From Bog-532 sp965277615 (GTDB taxonomy: Bacteria; Actinomycetota; Actinomycetes; Streptosporangiales; Streptosporangiaceae), in the NCBI GenBank assembly GCA_965277615.1, contig CBDIDG010000006.1:2170001-2234000 (forward strand): a stretch of DNA of 64,000 nt, in the 5' to 3' direction. This document shows, piece by piece, positions 8,383-15,599 of this stretch. Position numbers and translations under genes: made by a program. The notes under the pieces were generated by a model. The model was not told the origin of the DNA and made no database searches. It saw only the letters and a program-made list of their open reading frames with translations. Numbering within the stretch: the stretch's first letter is position 1; each line of letters begins with the position of its first letter.

Positions 8383-8850
8383 ATGACCGACCACGGGCAC
8401 GGACCGGCGATGACCAAGCAGGAGGCGGCGGCGGCCGTCCGGGCGGCCAAGGTGCGGCTGGGCCTGACCTGGGCCCAGATCGCCGAGGCGGTCGGGCGGC
8501 CGGTGGCGTGGACCACGACCGCGCTGCTGGGCCAGCACCCGATGAGCGACGGCGAGGCGTCCGCCGCGGCCGCCCTGCTCGAGCTGGACCAGGACACCGA
8601 GGTGGCGCTGCGGCTGCAGCCGACCCGCGGCGCGCTGGACAGCCCGGTGCCGGCGGACCCCACCATCTACCGGTTCTACGAGGTGCTCCAGGTCTACGGC
8701 CCGACGATCAAGGAACTGATCCACGAGGAGTTCGGCGACGGCATCATGAGCGCGATCAACTTCCGGATGGACATCGCGCGCGAGCCGGACCCAGCCGGCG
8801 ACCGGGTGGTGGTCACGCTGAACGGGAAGTTCCTGCCGTACCAGTGGTGA
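8383..8850 (+). CDS. cynS: Cyanate hydratase (cyanase)
   Basis: The 155-residue protein matches cyanase in length and layout: an N-terminal helical DNA-binding-like domain (residues 10-80) and the unique C-terminal catalytic domain. The catalytic residues are present: Arg97 and Glu100 in YRFYEVLQVYG, and Ser123 in DGIMSAINF. The enzyme converts cyanate and bicarbonate to carbamate and CO2, releasing ammonia, and acts as a decamer in the cytoplasm. Start at ATG 8383. No cynT carbonic anhydrase or cynX transporter is adjacent; the upstream partner is a DUF429 gene. Confidence 0.93.
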   Translation: MTDHGHGPAMTKQEAAAAVRAAKVRLGLTWAQIAEAVGRPVAWTTTALLGQHPMSDGEASAAAALLELDQDTEVALRLQPTRGALDSPVPADPTIYRFYEVLQVYGPTIKELIHEEFGDGIMSAINFRMDIAREPDPAGDRVVVTLNGKFLPYQW

Positions 8851-8887
8851 CCGCCGCTGGGCCAACCGGGCGGCCTGTCCGCTGTGG

Positions 8888-8927
8888 TGCGGTCAGGCGG
8901 GGGTGACTGCGGTCAGGCGGGGGTGAC
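8888..8927. repeat. 20 bp perfect tandem duplication on a stop codon
   Basis: TGCGGTCAGGCGGGGGTGAC occurs at 8888-8907 and 8908-8927 without mismatch. On the minus strand the second copy contains the TGA stop (8913-8915) of the frameshifted VOC gene together with its last codons; the first copy repeats that TGA downstream. Confidence 0.92.
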
Positions 8928-9319
8928 GCGAGCCTGGTTGGCCAGGGCGACCGGGTTGCCGTCGGGGTCGGCCACGGTGGCGATCCGTTCGCCCCAGGGC
9001 ATGTCGGCGGGGTCGCGCAGGACGGTGACCCCTCGGCCCGCAGCGCGGCGATCAGCGTGTCGACGTCGTCGGTGTAGACGAACATCTCGAACCGCGGACC
9101 GTCGCCCAGAGCCAGGCCATACTGGTCGCGGGCCCACTCCCGGGCCGTCACGGCCAGCTCGGCGCCGTCCCGGCGCAGGCCGACGTAGCCGGGGTCACCC
9201 TCGGCGGGCAGCTGCACGAACTGGGTGAACCCGAGCCGGTCCCAGAACCGCGCGGTCGCGGTCACGTCGGTCGCGTAGACCACGGGGAACGCTCGGCGCC
9301 CGGACTCCGGCCCGCTCAT
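8913..9319 (-). pseudogene. VOC (glyoxalase/bleomycin-resistance) family protein, frameshifted
   Basis: From the ATG at 9319 the protein reads MSGPESGRRAFPVVYATDV and continues as a normal VOC domain up to LIAALRAEG. There the frame is lost in a run of four C (plus strand 9029-9032). The adjacent frame supplies the expected ending VTVLRDPADMPWGERIATV then DPDGNPVALANQ, stopping at 8913. One extra G on the coding strand would restore an intact ~135-residue protein. This could be a true single-base deletion or a homopolymer sequencing error. The family includes glyoxalase, resistance and isomerase proteins, and the substrate is unknown. Confidence 0.75.
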
Positions 9320-9343
9320 AGGCTCCCCCGCTCGCTCATAGGA
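9314..9343. repeat. 20 bp-period partial duplication joining two genes
   Basis: CGCTCATAGG appears at 9314-9323 and 9334-9343. On the minus strand each copy reads as a TATGAGCG block: one gives the TGA stop of the DUF952-cupin gene (9336-9338), the other the ATG start of the VOC gene (9317-9319). The start of the VOC gene may therefore derive from a copy of the upstream stop region. Confidence 0.7.
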
Positions 9344-10130
9344 CGCTGAAGTCGGCGAAGTCGAAGCCGGGGGCGACCACGCAGCTGACCAGGACCTCCT
9401 GGTCGCCGGCCGGGCGGGCCGACTGCCAGTGGGCGCCGGGGACGACGTGCTGCGGGGTCTGGCCCGCGGCCAGGTCCGGGCCCAGCGTGACCGTGGCCGG
9501 ATCCGGTACCGGGGCCGGCCCGGTGCCGCCCAGCAGCAGCGTCAGCGGGCCGCCGGAGTGCCACAGCCAGACCTCGTCCGAGCGGACCGTGTGCCAGGCC
9601 GATTCGGTGCCCGGGGTGAGCAGGAAGTAGATCCCGGTGGCGGCGGCCCGGCGTCCCGGGTAGCCGTCCGGCTGGTACGAGGGGCCGGCCGCCCAGGTCT
9701 GGCGGTACCAGCCGCCCTCCGGGTGCGGGATCAGATCGAGAACCTCGGCGGTGGGCGGCCGGGGGTCCAGCGCGGTGAACCGGCCCGCCGGATCCCGGCG
9801 GGCGAACCGGACCTCGGTGACCGCGGTCAGCTCCACCGGCCCGTACACGTGCGGAAACAGGGTGCCCGCGGCCACTCCGGGCGATGGAGCCGGGTCGGCG
9901 GCCTCGAAGCGCACCGGGGCGGACAGCCGCGACTCGTCCAGGGCCAGCGCGACCAGCGGCAGGGCCGAGTCCGCGAACCGGTCGTTGGCCACGGCCAGCA
10001 GGGTGGGCTCGTCCGGCGAGGCGTGCACGAACGGCGCCGTGTCCTGCCCCGCGGTGTCCTCCGTGCCGGGTACGTAGGGGCCGTCACCGGCCGACTGCCA
10101 GCGCGGCAGCGGCAGCAGATGCCAGATCAT
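9336..10130 (-). CDS. DUF952 - DUF985 (cupin) fusion protein
   Basis: The 264-residue protein has two recognisable parts. Residues 1-115 (MIWHLLPLPRW, then PFVHASPDEPTLLAVANDRF and LFPHVYGPVEL) match the DUF952 family. Residues ~128-264 (LDLIPHPEGGWYRQTW, GIYFLLTPGTESAWHTVRSDE, HVVPGAHWQSAR) match the DUF985 cupin family. Both are uncharacterised small folds that usually occur as separate proteins. The stop sits in a short duplicated block, and the ATG overlaps the stop of the upstream NRDE gene by ATGA, so they are translationally coupled. Function unknown. Confidence 0.82.
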   Translation of the reverse strand: MIWHLLPLPRWQSAGDGPYVPGTEDTAGQDTAPFVHASPDEPTLLAVANDRFADSALPLVALALDESRLSAPVRFEAADPAPSPGVAAGTLFPHVYGPVELTAVTEVRFARRDPAGRFTALDPRPPTAEVLDLIPHPEGGWYRQTWAAGPSYQPDGYPGRRAAATGIYFLLTPGTESAWHTVRSDEVWLWHSGGPLTLLLGGTGPAPVPDPATVTLGPDLAAGQTPQHVVPGAHWQSARPAGDQEVLVSCVVAPGFDFADFSVL

Positions 10131-10972
10131 GCGCGGACCCTATCCGAGCCGAGCCGCTCCAGCGGTACCGGGTACCAGGCCGCCGGATCGCCGGGACGGG
10201 CGGTGAAGTCGTACCGGATGCCGTCCGGGGTCAGCGCGACCAGGGAGATCGAGGTCGTGCCCCAGATCCGGCCATCGCCCAGGTCCCGCCGCACGATCAG
10301 CGCCCGCGGGTCGCCCGGGCTCAGCCCGGCGCCGTTCAGCAGCGGCAGCCAGCCGCTCCAGGCGTCATCGATGGTGACCCCCGGCTTGGGCTGCGGCAAC
10401 GGGATGGTGGCCAGCCGGGCCTGGAAGTAGCCGATGCGCTCGATCTCGTGCTCCCCCGCATCCGGCCGCAGCTCACCGGCCAGACCGCTGTTGACCACCA
10501 GGTGCAGGCCGGGGGTCAGATCCCGGCGACGGAACCGGTCCCCGTCCCATTCCTGCAGCTCCACCCGGCCCGGCTCGGCCACCAGCAACCGGAAGGGGTC
10601 GTAGGCGGCCAGATCGCTGGGGCCGGCAGGGCCAGCGGGGCCAGCGGGGCCAGCGGGGCCAGCGGGAACGGGCGGCAGGGCGGCGGCCGGGAGAGGCTCC
10701 GCGGCGGCGCGGAGGGGGAGGTCGCCCCGGGAGCGCCGGGTGGCGGCCGGGGCGGCCTGGCCCCGGCCGTTCAGGATGCAGGCGACCCGGGGCGCGGCCG
10801 GGGCGAGAGCCAGCCAGGTCCCTCCGGCCAGCTCGTCGCGGCCGCCGATCAGGCTGGGCTGGGCCGACCAGTGGTACCCGGGCGGCTGCCAGGCGCGCTG
10901 GGTGAATTCATCGCGGACCCCGGCCAGCAGGACCGTTCCGTCCGGCCCGAGGCCGATGATCGCGGTGCACAT
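10127..10972 (-). CDS. NRDE (TANGO2-like) family protein
   Basis: The 281-residue protein begins MCTAIIGLGPDG with the conserved N-terminal Cys2, then AGVRDEFTQRAW in place of the N-R-D-E block and GGTWLALAP. These are hallmarks of the NRDE/TANGO2 family, implicated in eukaryotes in haem or acyl-CoA homeostasis and of unknown role in bacteria. A strong GGAGG lies just before the ATG at 10972. A Pro-Ala-Gly repeat at residues ~103-117 is encoded by a 9 bp tandem repeat. The stop overlaps the start of the DUF952-cupin gene. Confidence 0.8.
   Translation of the reverse strand: MCTAIIGLGPDGTVLLAGVRDEFTQRAWQPPGYHWSAQPSLIGGRDELAGGTWLALAPAAPRVACILNGRGQAAPAATRRSRGDLPLRAAAEPLPAAALPPVPAGPAGPAGPAGPAGPSDLAAYDPFRLLVAEPGRVELQEWDGDRFRRRDLTPGLHLVVNSGLAGELRPDAGEHEIERIGYFQARLATIPLPQPKPGVTIDDAWSGWLPLLNGAGLSPGDPRALIVRRDLGDGRIWGTTSISLVALTPDGIRYDFTARPGDPAAWYPVPLERLGSDRVRA
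10622..10666. repeat. 9 bp tandem repeat (about five units) inside the NRDE gene
   Basis: GCCAGCGGG is repeated four times perfectly (10631-10666) after one variant copy at 10622-10630. The period is in frame and encodes a Gly-Pro-Ala run in a loop of the NRDE protein. Confidence 0.9.
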
Positions 10973-11040
10973 GCCTCCATTCCAGCACTCCGGCGGAAAG
11001 TGGTTGGCGCTCGGCCCGGGCGGCACGCGACCATGAACGC

Positions 11041-11529
11041 ATGAGCGAACTGCGCACGGTGGGGGCGGACGACTGGCAGACCATGCGGGACATCCGGCTG
11101 GACGCGCTCCGGGAGGCGCCGTACGCCTTCGCCTCCACGTACGCACGGGAGGCGGTGTTCCCCGAGCAGACGTGGCGGGAGCGGGCCACCTCGGGCAGCA
11201 GCATCCTGGCCTACCTGCCGGAGTTCGGCCGGGCGCCGGTGGGGTTGGTGGCCTCGATCCAGGAGATCCCGGGCCAGCTGGAGCTGGTCTCGATGTGGGT
11301 CCGGCCGCAGGCGCGGGGACGGCAGGTCGGCTCGGCCCTGGTCGAGGCGATCGTCGAGCGGGCCCGGCGCGCCGGGGTGCCGCGGGTGCACCTGTGGGTG
11401 ACCGAGAGCAACAAGCCAGGCCGCAGGCTGTACGAGCGCTGCGGGTTCAGCCCGACCGGGGAACGGCAGCCGCTGCCGTCGGACCCGGCGCTGATGGAGC
11501 TGGCCCTGGCCCGGGCGGTGACGCCCTGA
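11041..11529 (+). CDS. GNAT-family N-acetyltransferase
   Basis: The 162-residue protein carries the acetyl-CoA binding signature VRPQARGRQVGSALVEAI (motif A, residues ~90-107) and the C-terminal LYERCGFSPTGER (motif B). The N-terminal half (SELRTVGADDWQTMRDIRLDAL and the AFASTYARE region) is typical of GNATs that acetylate small amines or protein N-termini. ATG start. It is divergent from the NRDE gene (68 bp apart) and convergent with the UbiB gene across a 19 bp tandem repeat. Substrate unknown. Confidence 0.88.
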   Translation: MSELRTVGADDWQTMRDIRLDALREAPYAFASTYAREAVFPEQTWRERATSGSSILAYLPEFGRAPVGLVASIQEIPGQLELVSMWVRPQARGRQVGSALVEAIVERARRAGVPRVHLWVTESNKPGRRLYERCGFSPTGERQPLPSDPALMELALARAVTP

Positions 11530-11605
11530 GCCGGCTGGGGCACCCGCAGCCGGCTGGAGCGCCCGCAGCCGGCTGGGGCGCCCGAAGCCGGACGGTAGCG
11601 CCTAA
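11530..11605. repeat. 19 bp tandem repeat (about four units) filling a convergent gene junction
   Basis: Units of GCCGGCTGGGGCGCCCGCA run from directly after the GNAT stop (TGA 11527-11529) at 11530-11548, 11549-11567 and 11568-11586, with a decayed fourth unit 11587-11605 that contains the TAG stop of the convergent UbiB gene (11602-11604). The entire gap between the two genes is repeat. Confidence 0.88.
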
Positions 11606-13044
11606 GCCGCGCGCTCGCTCTTGGCCTCGTACCAGGCCGCCTCTTCGACGCCCATCGGGGTGGACGGCGGACGCTGCACGAACGGCCAGATCTCTTCGGC
11701 GATGGCCCGCCAGTCCCGGGTCGCGGTTAGCTCGCCGAGCAGGGCGAACACCCCCAGGTTGATCCGCTGCAGGATCACGTACGAGCGCGGCACCTGCATG
11801 TACGGCGCCAGCGGGCTGCGCACGTCGAAGAACCGGCGCACCACGGACGAGGCGTAGTCCCCGGTGATGGTGAGCGTGCCGGGCTTGCGGATGGTGTCGT
11901 AGAACACGGCCAGGTGGTCGACGATCAGGTCGGTACCGACCGGCGCGTCGGCCTGCAGGAACTCCGCGTCGACCAGGCTCTGCCGGAAGGCCTCGGCGTC
12001 GTCGTCTACGCACAGGTAACGGGCCATGTCCATGAGCGGCTTGAGCTCGTCCCGGCTGAAGTACTTGACCAGGCCGTAGTCCAGGAACGTGACCTTGCCG
12101 CCGCCGTGGAACAGGTAGTTGCCCGGGTGCGGGTCGCCGTTGAACGCCCGCATCGAGTACAGGCTGCGGAACACGTACCGGTAGATGGTCTCCGCGGCCA
12201 GATCGCGTTCTTCCTGGGACCAGGTGGCCAGCTCGGAGAACCGCGCACCGGTGGCCAGGTCGCTGGTCACCACGCGCCGGGTGGACAGCTCGGGCACGAT
12301 CTTGGGCACGTGGATGGTGGGGTGCCCGTCGTAGTAGTCGGCGAACCGCTGCTGGTTCTCGGCCTCACGCTCGTAGTCCAGCTCTTCGACGACCCGTTCG
12401 CGCAACTCGTTCAGCAGCGCGTCCACGTCCTGGCCGGGCGCGGTGATGCGCAGCATCCGGCGCAGTAGCGACACGTTACGCAGGTCGGCCGCGATGGTCT
12501 CGGCGATGCCCGGGTACTGCACCTTGACCGCGACCGCGCGGCCGTCGTGGGTGATGGCCCGGTGGACCTGCCCGATGGAGGCGGCCGCGATCGGCTCGGG
12601 GTCCCAGCGGGCGAAGACCTGCTCCGGTGGCCGGCCAAACTCTTCTTCGATGACCCCGGCGGCCAGTTCGGCGCTCATCGGCGGCACGCTGTCCTGGAGC
12701 CGGCCCAGCGTGCGGCGGACCTCCGGCGCGAGACCCTCATCCACGTAGCTGGCCATCTGGCCGATCTTCATCAGCACGCCCTTCATCGCGCCCAGGGTGG
12801 CAGCGACGTCTTCGGCGGTCTGCAGGGCCAGGTCGTTGCGCAGCTGCTGGCGCTGCTCCCCCGCGGCCAGGAACAGCCGCGGCGCGCTCCCTGCGTACCG
12901 GGCCCCACCCCGGGCCACGAGCTGGAGCGCGGTCAGGCCGCGGCCCAGCCGCAACCGGCCGGTCCGGCGCCCGGCGAACACGGCCGCGGCGGCCAGCCCG
13001 GTGGATCCGCCGATCAGCAGGGCGGCCTTGATGTGCCTTTTCAT
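11602..13044 (-). CDS. ABC1/UbiB-family atypical kinase (AarF/ADCK type)
   Basis: The 480-residue protein has the ABC1 signatures: KIGQMASYVDEGLAPEV (KxGQ motif), AAASIGQVHRA (Ala-rich nucleotide loop), VKVQYPG (catalytic Lys), NGDPHPGNYLF (catalytic loop) and TFLDYG (metal Asp). UbiB-like ATPases support isoprenoid quinone biosynthesis or membrane-lipid handling. Actinobacterial menaquinone makers carry several copies whose substrates are not established. The N-terminus has one hydrophobic segment (residues ~7-22). Start at ATG 13044, 35 bp downstream of the MpaB-family gene, so an operon is likely. Confidence 0.88.
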   Translation of the reverse strand: MKRHIKAALLIGGSTGLAAAAVFAGRRTGRLRLGRGLTALQLVARGGARYAGSAPRLFLAAGEQRQQLRNDLALQTAEDVAATLGAMKGVLMKIGQMASYVDEGLAPEVRRTLGRLQDSVPPMSAELAAGVIEEEFGRPPEQVFARWDPEPIAAASIGQVHRAITHDGRAVAVKVQYPGIAETIAADLRNVSLLRRMLRITAPGQDVDALLNELRERVVEELDYEREAENQQRFADYYDGHPTIHVPKIVPELSTRRVVTSDLATGARFSELATWSQEERDLAAETIYRYVFRSLYSMRAFNGDPHPGNYLFHGGGKVTFLDYGLVKYFSRDELKPLMDMARYLCVDDDAEAFRQSLVDAEFLQADAPVGTDLIVDHLAVFYDTIRKPGTLTITGDYASSVVRRFFDVRSPLAPYMQVPRSYVILQRINLGVFALLGELTATRDWRAIAEEIWPFVQRPPSTPMGVEEAAWYEAKSERAA

Positions 13045-13079
13045 CGGTAGCTGAGGGCTCCTCGTGATCAGCAGGGTGG

Positions 13080-13973
13080 TCAGGCGGCGCGGGCGGCGCG
13101 CATGCGCAGGGCCAGCCGCTGGCGGGCCTCGAGCACGCCCGGCTCGGCCAGGAACACCATGTCCAGGACCCCGAGGGCCTGCCGGATCTCGGTCCGGCGC
13201 TCGTCGGTGAGCGGGGCTTCCAGCACATACCCGTACAGGTCGTGGGCCCAGTCCGGCAGCGACGCGATCGTTCCCTCGCGCACGTCCTGCCAGATCTCGG
13301 CCACGTCCGGGTCCAGGCCGGGCGGGTCGAGCAGATAGGCCATGGACTCGCGGGCGGCCGGGGTGGCCTGCAGGATCGGGCGGACCGAGGCCAGGTACTC
13401 GGCCAGCGCAGCCTCGCTCGCCGGGACCAGGTCGCGGGGGATACCGACCAGCTCGGCCGCGGCCACCATCTCGGCCACGTACCGGTCCGCGTCGGCCGCG
13501 GACAGGCCGGCGCCGAACAGCCGGACGGTCACGATGGTCGAATCGACCAGCGCAGCGTGCACCCACAGCAGCAGGCTGGGGTCGTCGGCCGCGTAGGGCT
13601 GGCCGGTCACCGGGTCGGTGCCGCGGACGTGCTCGTGGATGCGCCGCACCCGCTCCGACAGCCGTTCGGCCGTGGCCCGGTCCCCCACGCTGACCGTGGT
13701 GACGTACGAGCCCGTGGCGGCCAGCCGGCCCACCGGGTCGCTGCGCCAGTCGCTGTGCTGGTCGACGCCGGCCATGGCCAGCGGGTGCAGGGCCTGGATC
13801 ATCAGCGAGCGCAGCCCGCCGATGGTGCCGGACAGGTCGGTGCTGAGCCGCCAGGTGACGCTGCGGGGGCCGAAGAACCCGTCGTCGGCCGGGTGCTCGG
13901 GGACACTTGCCGCGTACGACGCCGCGGACCGCTCGACCAGCCCGGACACATCCGCGTAAGAATCAGCGGCCAC
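13080..13973 (-). CDS. MpaB/DUF2236-family oxygenase (Lcp-like haem protein)
   Basis: The protein of about 297 residues has the DUF2236 core: LRSLMIQALHPLAMAGVDQH, then SDWRSDPVGRLAATGSYV, and LLLWVHAALVDS with the conserved His. The family includes latex-clearing protein and MpaB, b-type haem enzymes cleaving isoprenoid double bonds; most members are uncharacterised. I start at the GTG at 13973, because GGAGG stands six bases before it; an open frame continues to a GTG at 14003. It is first in an apparent operon with the UbiB-family gene, both isoprenoid-linked families. A TACC-N4-GGTA dyad lies 46 bp upstream. Confidence 0.82.
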   Translation of the reverse strand: MAADSYADVSGLVERSAASYAASVPEHPADDGFFGPRSVTWRLSTDLSGTIGGLRSLMIQALHPLAMAGVDQHSDWRSDPVGRLAATGSYVTTVSVGDRATAERLSERVRRIHEHVRGTDPVTGQPYAADDPSLLLWVHAALVDSTIVTVRLFGAGLSAADADRYVAEMVAAAELVGIPRDLVPASEAALAEYLASVRPILQATPAARESMAYLLDPPGLDPDVAEIWQDVREGTIASLPDWAHDLYGYVLEAPLTDERRTEIRQALGVLDMVFLAEPGVLEARQRLALRMRAARAA

Positions 13974-14018
13974 CGTTCCACCTCCAGATAACAACGAGGT
14001 CACAACCCAACTTCAACC

Positions 14019-14030
14019 TACCCGGTGGTA
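14019..14030. promoter_or_regulatory. Candidate operator dyad between MpaB and TraR genes
   Basis: TACCCGGTGGTA has inverted TACC/GGTA arms and lies in the short divergent region. It resembles the dyads at 22942-22957 and 31847-31858 upstream of beta-oxidation genes. A binding protein is inferred only. Confidence 0.35.
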
Positions 14031-14040
14031 AGCAGGAGGA

Positions 14041-14850
14041 ATGAACGCGGGTACGGGAGCCGGCAGGCCGGCGGGAGAACAGGCGGAGCCGCCCGGGGTA
14101 CGCATGGCCCTGGCGGCGGAGCAGCAGGCCACGCTGGAGCAGGTGGCCGGGCTGGAACGGGAGTTCAACCAGATCGTGGCCGCGTCGCAAGCCGACAACG
14201 CCGACGACGAGCACGACCCCGAGGGCGCGACCATCGCCTTCGAACGCCAGCACGTGGCCGCCCTGCTGGCCCAGGCCAGGGATCACCTGACCGCGATCGA
14301 CGGGGCGCTGACCCGCCTGGACGCAGGCACCTACGGCTATTGCGAGCGATGCGGTCAGCCCATCCCGCCCGAACGGCTAGCGGCCCGCCCGACCGCCACC
14401 CAGTGCGTAGCCTGCGCCAGCGCCAGCCGGTTATGCGGGCAGGATCGGTGTGGACTGGTGGAAGTAGGCCCGCCAGCTGGGGCCGGTGCGCAGCCACAGC
14501 GTGACCCGTTGGGCGCGGCGGTCACCTTGTTCGCTGACGTAGGTGACGATGATGGCCGAACCGGAGAGCCGGACGCCTTGAAGGCCGGACGCCGTTCGCG
14601 GCGTCGTCTCGCGGTCGGCCGCCGTGGTCAGCGCGGAGATGAGGTCGGCCCGGGCCCAGCGGCGCCCGGCCGGGTCCACCTCGGCGAAGTCCGGATGCAG
14701 CAGAGCCTCGAGCTCCGAACGGGGCACGTCCGGCGCCAGCAGGCGCAGTTCGCTGGCCAGGACGGCGCGCACATCCACATCGGCCGGGGTCTCGGTCATC
14801 GGCTCACGATAGCGGCGGCGCGCTTCACCCGACTCCGTCCGGGGGAATGA
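14041..14850 (+). CDS. TraR/DksA-family zinc-finger protein with run-on C-terminus
   Basis: Residues 1-130 form a normal small TraR/DksA protein: a helical coiled-coil region and a C4 zinc finger with Cys101, Cys104, Cys122 and Cys125 (YCERC and QCVAC). Such proteins bind the RNA polymerase secondary channel. The frame does not stop where relatives end; it runs 139 more residues exactly antisense to the NTF2-like gene (14431-14799), ending at 14850 with an Arg/Gly-rich, non-conserved tail. AGGAGGA directly abuts the ATG at 14041, which is tighter than usual, so ATG 14104 is an alternative start. The tail may be a stop-loss or a sequence error. Confidence 0.72.
   Translation: MNAGTGAGRPAGEQAEPPGVRMALAAEQQATLEQVAGLEREFNQIVAASQADNADDEHDPEGATIAFERQHVAALLAQARDHLTAIDGALTRLDAGTYGYCERCGQPIPPERLAARPTATQCVACASASRLCGQDRCGLVEVGPPAGAGAQPQRDPLGAAVTLFADVGDDDGRTGEPDALKAGRRSRRRLAVGRRGQRGDEVGPGPAAPGRVHLGEVRMQQSLELRTGHVRRQQAQFAGQDGAHIHIGRGLGHRLTIAAARFTRLRPGE
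14431..14799 (-). CDS. NTF2-like / DUF4440 (SnoaL-type) protein
   Basis: The 122-residue single-domain protein with a cone-shaped NTF2 pattern has an N-terminal helix VRAVLASELRLLAPDVPRS, then LEALLHPDFAEVDPAGRRW and the strand pairs VTYVSEQGDRRAQRVTLW and WRAYFHQSTPI. Members are found as small-molecule isomerases, binding proteins or accessory domains; function here is unknown. Its codon pattern is normal and the C-terminus matches family endings, so this is the real gene at this locus and the plus-strand extension of TraR is the oddity. Confidence 0.82.
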   Translation of the reverse strand: MTETPADVDVRAVLASELRLLAPDVPRSELEALLHPDFAEVDPAGRRWARADLISALTTAADRETTPRTASGLQGVRLSGSAIIVTYVSEQGDRRAQRVTLWLRTGPSWRAYFHQSTPILPA

Positions 14851-14914
14851 TTCCCAGGATCCGCACTCCGCTTCGGGACCGCGAGATGATCAGTGACACG
14901 ACTGGGGGTGTCAG

Positions 14915-15451
14915 GTGCAGTTGCGGGATGTTGAGCTGGGCGACGTCGATGCCTATGTGCGGATGCGGTGTGATCCGGTCATGATGGCCGACCTCGGTGG
15001 CCCACTGCCTCCCCAGGGGATGGCGGACAAGGTGGCCCGCGATGTGCGGGCGGTTGCGGCCGATGCCAGCTGGATCAAGATGATCGTCCCCGATGAGGCC
15101 GGCCCTGAGGCGGTGGCAGGAACCGTGGTGATCTGGTCCCACGAGGCAGACGGCGAGCCGATGTCGGAGATCGGCTGGATGGTGCTGCCGGAGTTCCAGG
15201 GCCGTGGCTTCGGCAAGCTGGCCGTCCGGATGCTGCTGGGCCTGGCCCGCGACGACAGCCGGTGGGGGCTCGTGCATGCCTTCCCGGCCACATCGAATGC
15301 GCCGTCGAATGGGATTTGCCGCTCAGTCGGTTTCAGGCTCGCCGGGGAACGGGACGTAACCTTCGCTGGTCGGGTGCTACGCAGCAACCACTGGGTCATC
15401 GACCCCGCCGCTGACCTGGACGCGGCTTGGCGAGCGGGAACAGAAGGCTGA
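14915..15451 (+). CDS. GNAT-family N-acetyltransferase (RimJ/RimL type)
   Basis: The 178-residue protein opens LRDVELGDVDAYVRMRCDP, typical of RimL-like acetyltransferases, and has IGWMVLPEFQGRGFGKLAV with the Q/RxxGxG/A acetyl-CoA loop near residue 100, followed by SNAPSNGICRSVGF. It would transfer an acetyl group from acetyl-CoA to an amine or alpha-amino group; the substrate is unknown. GTG start at 14915. It is not obviously in an operon; a short GC hairpin follows the gene. Confidence 0.87.
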   Translation: MQLRDVELGDVDAYVRMRCDPVMMADLGGPLPPQGMADKVARDVRAVAADASWIKMIVPDEAGPEAVAGTVVIWSHEADGEPMSEIGWMVLPEFQGRGFGKLAVRMLLGLARDDSRWGLVHAFPATSNAPSNGICRSVGFRLAGERDVTFAGRVLRSNHWVIDPAADLDAAWRAGTEG

Positions 15452-15515
15452 GCGGACTAGCGGGCTGATCGCCGGGCGCGGGTTACGGCGAGTCGGTCTA
15501 ACCGGCCCAGCGAGC

Positions 15516-15532
15516 CCGGGCCTCCGGCCCGG
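15516..15532. terminator. Short GC hairpin after the GNAT gene
   Basis: CCGGGCC and GGCCCGG pair around a three-base loop in the 148 bp convergent gap between the acetyltransferase and the DNA glycosylase gene. It is a plausible bidirectional terminator without a U-tract. Confidence 0.45.
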
Positions 15533-15599
15533 CGAGTGGCCGGTATTACGGCGAGCTGCGCGGCGGGGCGCGGAGCGCAGCGGGGGGTACGGGGGGTCG

